Assembly (NCBI GenBank): GCA_019359505.1
Contig: JAHHHD010000034.1
Location: 1-57,132, forward strand
Direction of reading: 5' to 3'
Source: Drouetiella hepatica Uher 2000/2452
GTDB lineage: Bacteria > Cyanobacteriota > Cyanobacteriia > Elainellales > Elainellaceae
Length of the DNA stretch: 57,132 nt
Below the pieces are notes generated by a model. That model had not been told where the DNA came from, did not search any database, and saw only the letters and a program-made list of their open reading frames with translations. Below, in pieces: positions 24,542 through 32,347 of this stretch (within the stretch, counting starts at the first letter, position 1; each line of letters starts with the position of its first letter). The position numbers and the translations under genes were made by a program.

Positions 24542-26695
24542 ATGACTAATTTAGACAGTTCTTGGGAAGCTTCGGTGGTTAAGTTGGCGCAAGCCGGGAA
24601 TTTGCGCGCCTTGACCTTTTGGTTAAATCGCTATCTCGTGCCTCAGGGGCTATGCGCTCAGGTCGCTTCAGACTCTGGCAAAGGGCTGATGGTTCACGTG
24701 GTTTGCCATCGATTGCCAGATGGCGATCGCCTAGTCCACTTTTTGCGTCAGCGCTTCCTGGAGCTGAATTCTGAAGTGATTGATCATTTGCAGGTTAAGG
24801 CTCAGCGGGTTGGCTCTTCTGAATTAATGTGGGAGCGATCGGTTGCTCTGCGCTTTTCGTCACAGCCACAAGTTTCGTCACAGCCCCAGGTTCCGTCACA
24901 GCCACAAGGTGTACCGCAGGTGGCGAAGTCTATGGCACCGTCGGCAGCACCGTCAGCGACCGTTACGCCTTTACCGACGACAGCCAGTCAGCAGGTCAAG
25001 CATTCTGGCGATCGGACGGCGACACCTATTCAGTTTGTCCCACGCCCCATTCCCAGAAGCCAGCCCGTTTCTCAGCCTCAGACTTCTCAGGGCAAGACTT
25101 CTCAGGGTCAGATTTTTCAGGGTCAGCCGATCGCCAAAAAACGCTTGAAAAAAAAGCTTAGCAAACGGCGAATTGTCTCTTCTAACCGAGGGTTGGGCAA
25201 AATTCAGGGACAGATACAGACCTGGAAAGAGGGGGCACTTGACCGGGCGGATGACTTCAAAGCAATGACGGCACGCACGGTTGATCGATCGCAGTTTTGG
25301 TTTAGCCAGCGATCGCCCGAAGTCAAGAGTCTGCTGATTGGCAGCTCGGTGGCATCCATTGTGGCTGTGGGCTGCGGCCTGCAGGTTATGAGCCAGTATG
25401 TAGGTTCGCCGTCAGGTGAACTTTGGCAAGCTGCCATGACTGATACTAAACCAGCCCAGTCGGATAAGGTGCAAACTCCCCTAGAACCAATTTCGATCAT
25501 TCGGCAGACGGTGCAAAATCCGCAAGACGCGACCATAACGCTGGTGTTTGCAGACAATGCGGCATTAGGGCGAGGCTCCAGTATTGCGGCATATCAGCAA
25601 GCCGATCTGCTGATGAGCAACTTGGATAATGCTTTGATAGCGCCTTCTGATACGCCTTCTTCCGCAGGTGCAGCTTCTCCAGAGGCGATCGCCCCATCTT
25701 CCGATACGAGCTTGGCAGCTTCCGCAATTGCTCCCAAAGCAACTGCTGCAAAAACCATCGCGCTGACTGAACCCCTGACCTTGGAGACTCCGGTAGACAG
25801 CACGGCAGTTCAAGACAATGCAGTAGCGCTAGGCAGTGCAGCAGACTATCTCAGTGTCGGGGCAGAACTGCCCCAAGTCGTAGGTGAAATTCGTACCACG
25901 ACGCTTGAGGAATTGCAGACGCACGGCGTGGATGTGGTTAACCTGGCAACCGATCGCCTGATGGCTGAAGATCTGCCTCAAACCCTGAATGCCCTGGCTC
26001 AGAAGACTATTTACCCTGTCGGAGCGGGGCAAACCCTGCGAGAGGCGCGTCGTCCGCAGGTATTTGAGATTAAGGGACAAAAAGTAGCGGTTTTGGGCTA
26101 CGCTGACTCTGATTTATATGCCGCAAGCGATCGGACGGCAGGTCTAAATCCGGGTTTGCGTAGCCAGATTGAGGCTGACATCAAAACCGTCCGCGCTCAG
26201 GTAGATTGGGTGATTGTCAGTTACCACTGGAATAAAGCCACGCAGGCCGATCCAGATGACTTACAAGTTGCACTGTCTAGAGCCGCGATCGATCAGGGTG
26301 CAGATTTAGTCGTGGGCTATGCGCCACAAATTATGCAGGGAGCCGAAATCTACGGAGGACGGGCGATCGTCTACTCCTTGGGAAACACTATTGATGCGTA
26401 TAGTGGCGACAAAGCTAACTACGACACGGCGGCTCTCAAAGTCACGCTTCAGGATCGAAAAATGCAGGTGGAATATCTGCCCATTCAAGTGCAGCAAGAC
26501 CAAGCGGCAATTGCTCAAGGAGATGCGGCAGCCAAAATTACACAGTATCTCCAGCAAGCCTCTAGCCTATTTGATCATCCGCTGCGATCGCCTCTGATGC
26601 TAGATGCCCGTCTGCGTGTTTCTTTGCCCAGCGCACCTGATGCCGAGATGCCCACCGATCCTTTTTTGGGTGTTTCTGACCCAGCAAGGCAGTAA
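24542..26695 (+). CDS. CapA-like protein with degenerate active site
   Basis: A 717-residue protein. Residues 1-100 form a cyanobacterial N-terminal domain (KLAQAGNLRALTFWLNRYLV). A low-complexity Q/S/P linker with in-frame repeats and a membrane segment (about 262-285) follow, then a CapA/PgsA metallophosphatase-like domain from about 330. The usual metal-ligand motifs are altered: GDxMLGR is FADNAALGRG, LANNHxxD is LATDRLMAED, and GHHPHVxQG is GYAPQIMQG, although YGGRAIVYSLGN is kept. The fold is probably intact but the catalysis lost. A purine-rich site (GGAGGA) precedes ATG 24542. Possibly a surface or envelope factor. Confidence 0.8.
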   Translation: MTNLDSSWEASVVKLAQAGNLRALTFWLNRYLVPQGLCAQVASDSGKGLMVHVVCHRLPDGDRLVHFLRQRFLELNSEVIDHLQVKAQRVGSSELMWERSVALRFSSQPQVSSQPQVPSQPQGVPQVAKSMAPSAAPSATVTPLPTTASQQVKHSGDRTATPIQFVPRPIPRSQPVSQPQTSQGKTSQGQIFQGQPIAKKRLKKKLSKRRIVSSNRGLGKIQGQIQTWKEGALDRADDFKAMTARTVDRSQFWFSQRSPEVKSLLIGSSVASIVAVGCGLQVMSQYVGSPSGELWQAAMTDTKPAQSDKVQTPLEPISIIRQTVQNPQDATITLVFADNAALGRGSSIAAYQQADLLMSNLDNALIAPSDTPSSAGAASPEAIAPSSDTSLAASAIAPKATAAKTIALTEPLTLETPVDSTAVQDNAVALGSAADYLSVGAELPQVVGEIRTTTLEELQTHGVDVVNLATDRLMAEDLPQTLNALAQKTIYPVGAGQTLREARRPQVFEIKGQKVAVLGYADSDLYAASDRTAGLNPGLRSQIEADIKTVRAQVDWVIVSYHWNKATQADPDDLQVALSRAAIDQGADLVVGYAPQIMQGAEIYGGRAIVYSLGNTIDAYSGDKANYDTAALKVTLQDRKMQVEYLPIQVQQDQAAIAQGDAAAKITQYLQQASSLFDHPLRSPLMLDARLRVSLPSAPDAEMPTDPFLGVSDPARQ
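24857..24910 (+). repeat. In-frame 18-bp x3 repeat in the CapA-like gene
   Basis: Three 18-bp units encode SSQPQV, SSQPQV and PSQPQG in the linker. A separate 15-bp x3 array (TSQGK, TSQGQ, FQGQ-type) follows at 25082-25126. Confidence 0.9.
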
Positions 26696-26720
26696 GTTCA
26701 CGTTGCAGTAAGTTCACGTT
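26689..26720 (+). repeat. Perfect 16-bp tandem duplication across the CapA-like stop
   Basis: GCAGTAAGTTCACGTT occurs twice in direct succession. The first copy includes the stop TAA (26693-26695). Confidence 0.95.
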
Positions 26721-26765
26721 GGTGAAAGGTTTGTTGTGAAAGGTTCTCACAACAAACCTTTCACC
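26721..26765. repeat. Perfect 19-bp-stem hairpin
   Basis: GGTGAAAGGTTTGTTGTGA pairs with its reverse complement across a 7-nt loop, 26 bp after the CapA-like stop. It may end that transcript, though no U-run follows. The M2 element begins 4 bp later. Confidence 0.75.
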
Positions 26766-26768
26766 AGA

Positions 26769-26870
26769 TATAGCCCTACGCGCTTAGATCCAATGGGTTA
26801 TTTTTTGAGAGCCGCGCGGAGCGCGGCTCTCAAAAAATAACCCGTCCTAACTCAATTACGTAGGGCTATA
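26769..26870. mobile_element. Complete M2 palindromic element (102 bp)
   Basis: Perfect 12-bp terminal inverted repeats, TATAGCCCTACG and CGTAGGGCTATA, flank GGGTTATTTTTTGAGAGCC and its inverse. A second copy lies at 28059-28161 in opposite orientation. The ends match the outer end of the IS630 element at 57011. Confidence 0.9.
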
Positions 26871-26982
26871 AATGGAAATAATCGCCAAGTCTAGAAGACT
26901 ACCTGAAGAGTGTGCAGTGAAGAGCCATAATAGTCCTGGCTAGCGATCGCTGGTCGCCCTATCCTCTTCATTTCCTATTCTT

Positions 26983-27843
26983 ATGTCTTCAATTACCGCT
27001 GACCAAGATCTATACAAAACCTATATCTTGACGGATGGATCGGCTCGTCTGGAAGTTGTGCCAGAGCGAGGCGGCATTGTCACCGCTTGGCAGGTGGGCG
27101 GTAAGGATCTGTTTTATCTAGATGCAGAGCGATTCACCCATCCAGATTTATCGGTGCGGGGCGGTATCCCGATTCTGTTTCCAATCTGCGGCAACTTGCC
27201 CGACAACACTTACACCCACAATGGACAGACCTACACGCTAAAGCAACATGGCTTTGCTAGAGAATTGCCCTGGGAAGTGATTGATCAGAGTACAGAAGAT
27301 GGAGCCAGCCTTACAGTAGGGCTGAGCAGCAGCGATCGCACTCTTGCTGACTACCCATTTGAGTTTAAGCTTGCCTTCACCTACAGGCTTCAGGGCAATA
27401 CTCTAACGATTCACCAACGCTACACCAATCAATCCACAGAGGTGATGCCGTTCTCGGCTGGGTTTCATCCTTACTTTGCGGTGAGCGACAAATCTCAGCT
27501 TCAAGTTGAGATCCCTGGAACTCAGTTTTATAACCAGGTCGAGCGCGCTACTCACGATTTTTCTGGCAGCTTTGATTTCACCGCAGATGAGATCGATGCC
27601 GCGTTTGGTAATGTCACCGCTCAGTCTGCCAGCGTCACAGATGCGGCTCAAGGGCTGAAAATGGCGATCGACTATGATCCGCTTTTTTCAACTCTGGTGT
27701 TTTGGACAGTCAAGGGCAAAGATTTCTACTGTTTGGAACCCTGGACAGCTCCGCGAAATTCACTGAACACGGGCGAAAACCTGACCCATTTGGAACCTGG
27801 AGCAAGTTTGGAAGCAACTGTAACTATGACTGTGAGTTTCTAG
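26983..27843 (+). CDS. Aldose 1-epimerase (galactose mutarotase)-like protein
   Basis: A 286-residue all-beta protein of the mutarotase superfamily. Markers: RLEVVPERGGIVTAWQV, GGIPILFPICGNLPDN, KQHGFARELPWEV (catalytic His), SAGFHPYFAV (second His) and a C-terminal CLEPWTAPRNSLN with the catalytic Glu. GGIPILFP-x-G and QHGFAR are seen in the YeaD/hexose-6-phosphate epimerase branch, so the substrate may be a phosphorylated or polymer-linked sugar. Cytoplasmic, stand-alone gene. A perfect 26-bp-stem hairpin follows the stop. Confidence 0.9.
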   Translation: MSSITADQDLYKTYILTDGSARLEVVPERGGIVTAWQVGGKDLFYLDAERFTHPDLSVRGGIPILFPICGNLPDNTYTHNGQTYTLKQHGFARELPWEVIDQSTEDGASLTVGLSSSDRTLADYPFEFKLAFTYRLQGNTLTIHQRYTNQSTEVMPFSAGFHPYFAVSDKSQLQVEIPGTQFYNQVERATHDFSGSFDFTADEIDAAFGNVTAQSASVTDAAQGLKMAIDYDPLFSTLVFWTVKGKDFYCLEPWTAPRNSLNTGENLTHLEPGASLEATVTMTVSF

Positions 27844-27864
27844 GCCAGCTCTGTGATAGAGGTT

Positions 27865-27931
27865 TAAGGCTTGTGATATTTGTTGAAAGCGTGTAGTAAC
27901 GCGAAGCTTTCAACAAATATCACAAGCCTTA
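27865..27931 (+). terminator. Long perfect hairpin after the mutarotase gene
   Basis: A 26-bp perfect stem (27865-27890 with 27906-27931) with a 15-nt loop, 21 bp past the stop. It is too long for a classic intrinsic terminator and lacks a U-run; it may be a solo inner stem of an unknown palindromic element. Confidence 0.5.
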
Positions 27932-27962
27932 ATCATTGGGCTTAGGACATTTGGGAGTCCTT

Positions 27963-28059
27963 ATACCAATTTGAATTGGAACCACGACAGATTCCGGTAC
28001 AAGCTTGGCATAGCTCCTTCTGAGGTTCGATGTGCCCACAAATTCATTTAAATTGGTAT
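27963..28059. mobile_element. Complete M4 element (97 bp)
   Basis: The ends ATACCAATTTGAAT and ATTTAAATTGGTAT form 14-bp inverted repeats with one mismatch. The interior (GGAACCACGACAG, then CTCCTTCTGAGG) matches the fragment nested in M1 at 16736-16810. It directly abuts the M2 copy. Confidence 0.8.
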
Positions 28060-28161
28060 TACAGCCCTACGTAGTTGAGTTAGGACGAGTTATTTTTTGA
28101 GAGCTGCGCTCCGCGCGGCTCTCAAAAAATAATTCATTAGATCTAAGCGCGTAGCGCTATA
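28059..28161. mobile_element. Complete M2 element, inverted copy
   Basis: The right end reads (reverse complement) TATAGCGCTACGCGCTTAG, whose first 13 bases are identical to the IS630 end at 57009-57021. The inner stem TTATTTTTTGAGAGC matches the 26769 copy. Confidence 0.88.
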
Positions 28162-28177
28162 CCCAAATACCACTACC

Positions 28178-28218
28178 GGACATTTTTGAGGACGCGCGTA
28201 GCGCCCTCAAAAATGTCC
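28178..28218. repeat. Hairpin with M1-like flanks
   Basis: GGACATTTTTGAGG pairs with CCCTCAAAAATGTCC, then CTGTCCT follows. The word order recalls M1 arms (GGACATTT...AAATGTCC), but the ends are missing. It lies 40 bp past the CAP-domain gene stop. Confidence 0.6.
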
Positions 28219-28257
28219 CTGTCCTCAACGCTGTGAATACAGCTACTGGAAATACAG

Positions 28258-29058
28258 CTAACCTGGCGCACCAAGTTTTTGTGTCCAATAGGAGTTGTAG
28301 TTAACGTTGCCCGTATCGTTTGCCAGGAAGAAGTAGCCCACGCCGATTTCTTTGAGCTTGGGATCAAGCAGGTTGGCACGGTGTCCGGGGCTGTTAATCC
28401 AGCTCTGCATTACCGCTTCGGGAGTTGCCTGACCTGCGGCAATATTTTCAGCAGCGCGTGACCATTTGTAGCCGCCCCTTGTCATGCGATCCCAGGGCTG
28501 AGATCCATCTAGACCTTGGTGTGCCAGGAAATCTTGCTTTGCCATAGTCTGGCTGTAGGCTTGAGCAACGGTGGTCAGTTTGCTATTGGCAGTGAGCGGC
28601 GCTAAGTTGTTTTTCAGCCGAAAATCATTAGTTAAATCAACTACTCGCTTGGAAAAGTCGCTACTATCCGATCTCGCTTCGTCAGTAGAAGAGACGGCAG
28701 ACGAGAGGCTGAGGCGGTAGCTGCTGTTGCCTCGCCGGATTGAAGAAACTTGAATAAAGTAGTTGCCCGCCGCAAGATCTGTGACTTGAGTTTGGTTCAT
28801 CTTGTTGGCGCGAGAAGCAAGACTTTTTAGAACTTCACCAGGGTCAATTGCCCCATTTTGATTGCGATCTTGAAACAGCCGCGCCGTGGCTCCAGTCCCA
28901 GAACTTCTGTGTTTTAGCCTTAAGCTCGTGCGATCGCTCAGGCTAAAGCTAAACAAATCGGATTGACTGCCCCGGACGCGATCGCTTAGCGTTTGATTAG
29001 TTGCGATCGGGATAGCTCGACTCAGCCCAGTTTCACTCATGCTTTTCGGTATATTCAT
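28258..29058 (-). CDS. CAP/SCP-domain protein with PPC-like N-terminus
   Basis: A 266-residue protein. Residues about 15-115 look like a bacterial pre-peptidase C-terminal (PPC) beta-sandwich (SDLFSFSLSDRTSLRLK, LAAGNYFIQVSS, SSYRLSLS). Residues about 135-264 are a CAP (SCP/PR-1-like) domain: RVVDLTNDFRLKNNLAPL, AQAYSQTMAKQDFLAHQ (first His), AAENIAAGQ (Glu), MQSWINSPGHRANLLD (second His) and GVGYFF. It is probably exported, although no classical signal peptide is visible. CAP proteins bind lipids or peptides or act in the extracellular matrix; the exact role is unknown. Confidence 0.9.
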   Translation of the reverse strand: MNIPKSMSETGLSRAIPIATNQTLSDRVRGSQSDLFSFSLSDRTSLRLKHRSSGTGATARLFQDRNQNGAIDPGEVLKSLASRANKMNQTQVTDLAAGNYFIQVSSIRRGNSSYRLSLSSAVSSTDEARSDSSDFSKRVVDLTNDFRLKNNLAPLTANSKLTTVAQAYSQTMAKQDFLAHQGLDGSQPWDRMTRGGYKWSRAAENIAAGQATPEAVMQSWINSPGHRANLLDPKLKEIGVGYFFLANDTGNVNYNSYWTQKLGAPG

Positions 29059-29391
29059 CTGTTTGCCTACTGCGGAGTTCAGTATAATTTACTTCCAGTA
29101 AGCCGCAAAAAAAGAAGTAAGTCACCCTAACATCTACCGAGTAAAATTCAGCTTTCAGAGTATTTGACAGATTTTTACTCAAGTTAAAGCATACTTATTT
29201 ATACGGGCAATATTCAGTATTTCAGCATTTTTTATAAGATCTCCTCTGGGAAGCTCACACAAAAATTTGTCCCCCGATTCAGCAATGCCAAAAAATAATG
29301 GAGCAAATACAAATCTGCCCCACCGTTCGATCACAAGTAAATTACGAATACATCTTTGAACTCACCTCTTGCTCGGCAAGTTTAACCAAGG
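29059..29391. other. AT-rich spacer, nothing recognised
   Basis: 333 bp between two minus-strand genes. It contains runs of A and T and must hold the promoter of the CAP-domain gene and the 3' end of psrp3. No repeat element, tRNA or ORF was recognised. Confidence 0.5.
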
Positions 29392-29691
29392 CTAGTTGCT
29401 CCCTGTGAAAGTAACTTCAGGAAACTTACTTTGCGCCTCGGCCATGGATTGCCGTTTGCCTTCTTCTTGCCAGTAGTTAATTACCTCGGTCGCCTTATTT
29501 AATAGATCAATCCGATCGACCTCAGTAATCCAATGCTTTTCTTCTAGCGTTGACTTCAACTGTTCCCAGGCATCATTACGGGGCCAGAAGAAGTAGGATG
29601 TCAGGGGGCTTGTACCCTTGCCCACAATCTGATCTACCGCTAGCGCCACGTCTTTTTCGAGCCAAAGAACCTTGAGAATAAACTTAGCCAA
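29392..29691 (-). CDS. 30S ribosomal protein PSRP-3 (Ycf65, cS23)
   Basis: A 99-residue protein matching the plastid-specific ribosomal protein 3 family along its whole length: [51 protein letters not shown] and [14 protein letters not shown]. It binds the small ribosomal subunit in cyanobacteria and plastids and is restricted to them, a strong taxonomic marker. Start ATG 29691 follows the family. Monocistronic, divergent from the HAD gene. Confidence 0.95.
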   Translation of the reverse strand: MAKFILKVLWLEKDVALAVDQIVGKGTSPLTSYFFWPRNDAWEQLKSTLEEKHWITEVDRIDLLNKATEVINYWQEEGKRQSMAEAQSKFPEVTFTGSN

Positions 29692-29808
29692 ACAAACCTC
29701 CTGAACTGCCCTGAGGCGTTCCCAAATATCTACATAACCCTCTATATTAATGCATGGTTTCTCGAATGACCATTTGAGAGCATAACGTTCGCAAAGATAC
29801 CGCTGCTC

Positions 29809-29813
29809 GGAGG
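29809..29813 (+). promoter_or_regulatory. Ribosome binding site of the HAD gene
   Basis: GGAGG lies 8 nt before ATG 29822 and selects it over the in-frame TTG at 29816, which would be too close. Confidence 0.65.
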
Positions 29814-29821
29814 TTTTGGTA

Positions 29822-30631
29822 ATGAGTGCGATCGCGGTATTTGATATTGATGGCGTGGTGAGAGATGTGGGACATTCCTACAGACGCGCCTTAGCAGACA
29901 CAGTTGAACATTTTACCCAAGCCTATCGCCCTTCGCAGGTGGATATCGATCGCCTCAAGCAAGAAGGGGTTTGGAATAACGATTGGGAGGCTTCGCGTGA
30001 GTTAATCTATCGCCATTTTGAGGCAAAGGGCACGGCGCGATCGGCGTTAGGTTTAAGCTATGAGACCCTGGTGGATTTCTTTCAGCGTCGCTATCGAGGC
30101 GATGATTTGGAGAACCCAGACCACTGGAACGGCTATATCACTCAGGAACCGCTGCTGATGCAGCCCTCCTATCTAGAGAGTCTGACGAGTGCCGGAATTG
30201 CTTGGGGATTTTTTAGCGGCGCGACGCGAGGCTCGGCTTGTTTTGTGCTAGAGAAGAAATTGGGATTGCGATCGCCCGTCCTGGTAGCGATGGAGGATGC
30301 GCCCGGAAAGCCTGACCCAACAGGTTTATTTCAGGTGCTTCAGCAGCTAGAAGCGTCTCAGCCCATCCAAACATCCTCAAGTGCAGCCGTAATTTATGTA
30401 GGCGATACGGTTGCCGATATGCAGACCGTCGAGAGAGCCAGAAACCAGAAGCCCGATCGCCCGTGGATTGGTGTTGGCATTCTTCCCCCTCACGCTCAGC
30501 AGTCTCCTGAATACAAAGAGGCATACATAGCTCAGCTTCAGGTTGCTGGAGCAGCGATTGTGCTAGACCATGTGGAGAAACTGACCCCTGAGCAGATTCA
30601 AGCCCTGCTGAAGCCTACTTATGGACACTAG
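29822..30631 (+). CDS. HAD-superfamily hydrolase, TIGR01548 type
   Basis: A 269-residue phosphatase-like protein. Motif I is [11 protein letters not shown] (nucleophile Asp at about residue 8, acid Asp two later). [10 protein letters not shown] carries motif II (Ser/Thr), GKPDPTGL gives the Lys of motif III, and [14 protein letters not shown] motif IV. The family (TIGR01548) is typical of cyanobacteria, plants and archaea and was first described as a domain linked to imidazoleglycerol-phosphate enzymes. The real substrate is unknown. It is divergent from psrp3. Confidence 0.88.
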   Translation: MSAIAVFDIDGVVRDVGHSYRRALADTVEHFTQAYRPSQVDIDRLKQEGVWNNDWEASRELIYRHFEAKGTARSALGLSYETLVDFFQRRYRGDDLENPDHWNGYITQEPLLMQPSYLESLTSAGIAWGFFSGATRGSACFVLEKKLGLRSPVLVAMEDAPGKPDPTGLFQVLQQLEASQPIQTSSSAAVIYVGDTVADMQTVERARNQKPDRPWIGVGILPPHAQQSPEYKEAYIAQLQVAGAAIVLDHVEKLTPEQIQALLKPTYGH

Positions 30632-30927
30632 ATTTGAACAGTAGCTCAAGCTTCAGCACTAGCTTGTAGAGCCATTCTAGCCCCATGGAGCTAATCCACT
30701 GGGGCATGGCGGCAGATCTAGAGTGCAGCTTGTTAGGATTGGAATAGAGGGTTTTCATGGACGATATTTCAGGCGTGTCTCAGCAATGCTACTACTCAAA
30801 CAGCTTGCGATTATGAGTAGTTCATTACAATAATAAGTAGACACTGAAAAACGCTACATGAATTATTTGTAAAGCCCCGTATAATTACTAATAACTCTGC
30901 GATTCAGCTGAATCAGCAGCTTCAAAT

Positions 30928-31170
30928 CTAGCCCAGATTGCGATGATTAGGGCGATCGGACGTGTGATGCTTTGTTTTAAGAAGTTTATGAATCACTTCC
31001 ACGAAGGAAAGCGGTAGCACCACAAACCAAAAGAACGCACCCAGAATCACAACTGCCCAAGATTTCTTATCCGTTTTGGGCACTGAGCGATCGAGCCAGA
31101 AGGCGAGCAGCAGAACACTGAGAACGAGTAACGCAACAATAAAGTAGAGAGTAACGAGGTTGGCTTGCAT
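30928..31170 (-). CDS. Small two-helix membrane protein, hypothetical
   Basis: An 80-residue protein with membrane helices at about 4-26 and 41-62, a polar linker SVPKTDKKSW and a His/Lys-rich tail. The layout is consistent with small cyanobacterial thylakoid or plasma membrane proteins, but no family is recognised. Start ATG 31170. Confidence 0.6.
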   Translation of the reverse strand: MQANLVTLYFIVALLVLSVLLLAFWLDRSVPKTDKKSWAVVILGAFFWFVVLPLSFVEVIHKLLKTKHHTSDRPNHRNLG

Positions 31171-31267
31171 TCTTTGAGCTGTGGCGATCCTAAGATAGTC
31201 ATCTTACCAAGCTGCGATCGCCAAATGCGCAACATACCCATGCCGCTCAACAATTATTATCACCTGT

Positions 31268-31356
31268 TAGGGCTGTCGCCAGTTTGCTTAGGACGTTTAT
31301 GGTGAAGCGCTTCGCGCTCCACCTAGACGTCACCATACCGCCTTGGCAGTTGCCAC
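31268..31356. mobile_element. Diverged M1 element
   Basis: It starts TAGGGCTGTCGCCAGTTTGC, then TTAGGACGTTTATGG, an imperfect inner stem around GCGCTTCGCGC, and CCGCCTTGGCAGTTGCCA. The inner arms no longer pair fully, so this looks like an old copy. It overlaps the end region of the TPR gene transcript (stop at 31358). Confidence 0.75.
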
Positions 31357-31357
31357 A

Positions 31358-32179
31358 CTACTGTAGCTTCAAAAATTTCTCCAAAGCTGTCACCATTGCC
31401 GGACTCCAGCGGCGTGTATGGGCAACCCAGTCTAGATCCTTGTAGCGTCTGTCTAACCCCACGGCTGCTACCCAGTTGCTCTCTGCTTCTCCCTGATTGC
31501 CAGTGACCCAGAGAGCTGCCGTCAAAGCAGCCCGCATATCTGCAAACTGAGGATACTTGCGAACTAGATTCTTCATGGTGCGGATTGCTTCGGAGATCTG
31601 CCCCACTTGGTAGAGGGCAAGCGCATAGTTTGCCCGCGCAAAGGCAAACTCAGGCGCCATATCGGCTGCCTTGCGATAATCGACGATCGCCTCCTCCCAC
31701 TCACCCATGCCCGCTTCAGCGTTCCCGCGATTGTTGAAGGCCGCTGGGTCTTGGGGATCAAGTTCTAAAACACGATTGTAGTCAGCAATCGCCTCCTCCC
31801 ACCGACCCAAGCCTTCCAAAGCCGTGCCGCGATTAAGGTACGGATCGGGCGCTTCCGGGGCAAGGGCGATTGCCTGGTCATAGTCGGCGATCGCTTCCTC
31901 CAGCTTGTTTTGGCTAACCCTGGCATTGCCCCGATTGCTCCAAATGGCTGGCTCTTCAGGTAGCTGCTCAATCAGCTTTGTCCAATATTGCTCAGCCGTG
32001 GAGAAATCGCCTGAATTGGTAGCGGCAAAGGCCTGCGATCGCAGCTCTTCCAGAGAGTTAGGTGGAGAAACTTGCGGAGATCCGGTCAGATCAGACAAAT
32101 TAAAGGCAGCCTGGGCAGGCAAGATGTTCCCTGTCCAAACCAAGAAAGCTAGGAATAAGGCAAGTAAGAAGCTAATCAT
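31358..32179 (-). CDS. Exported TPR protein
   Basis: A 273-residue protein. A signal peptide (about 1-25, cleavage near AQA-AF) is followed by four or five tetratricopeptide repeats (AFAATNSGDFSTAEQYW, SNRGNARVSQNKLEEAIADY, LNRGTALEGLGRWEEAIADY, NNRGNAEAGMGEWEEAIVDY) and a C-terminal cap TRRWSPAMVTALEKFLKL. It probably works in the periplasm or thylakoid lumen as an assembly scaffold; plants and cyanobacteria share such TPR proteins. Partner unknown. The M6 element lies directly upstream. Confidence 0.85.
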   Translation of the reverse strand: MISFLLALFLAFLVWTGNILPAQAAFNLSDLTGSPQVSPPNSLEELRSQAFAATNSGDFSTAEQYWTKLIEQLPEEPAIWSNRGNARVSQNKLEEAIADYDQAIALAPEAPDPYLNRGTALEGLGRWEEAIADYNRVLELDPQDPAAFNNRGNAEAGMGEWEEAIVDYRKAADMAPEFAFARANYALALYQVGQISEAIRTMKNLVRKYPQFADMRAALTAALWVTGNQGEAESNWVAAVGLDRRYKDLDWVAHTRRWSPAMVTALEKFLKLQ

Positions 32180-32230
32180 GGATTAGATCATGACAGGTTT
32201 TCCGTTTCCGAACAACCTGCCTTCAGCTTT

Positions 32231-32337
32231 TTTACAGCGCTTTGCGCTTGGTTAAGTGTGGGTTATTTTTTAGAAGCCGCGCGGCGCGCGGCTTCTAAAA
32301 AATAACTGTGGTTTGTGCAATTGAAAATTGCTGTAAA
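32231..32337. mobile_element. Complete M6 element (107 bp)
   Basis: The ends TTTACAGC and GCTGTAAA flank GCTTTGCGCTTGG on the left, an inner stem GTTATTTTTTAGAAGCCGCG with its inverse, and CAATTGAAAATTG near the right end. The inner stem resembles that of M2 while the ends differ, an example of stems and ends combining independently. It lies between pyk and the TPR gene. Confidence 0.75.
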
Positions 32338-32347
32338 TGGCAAGCGT

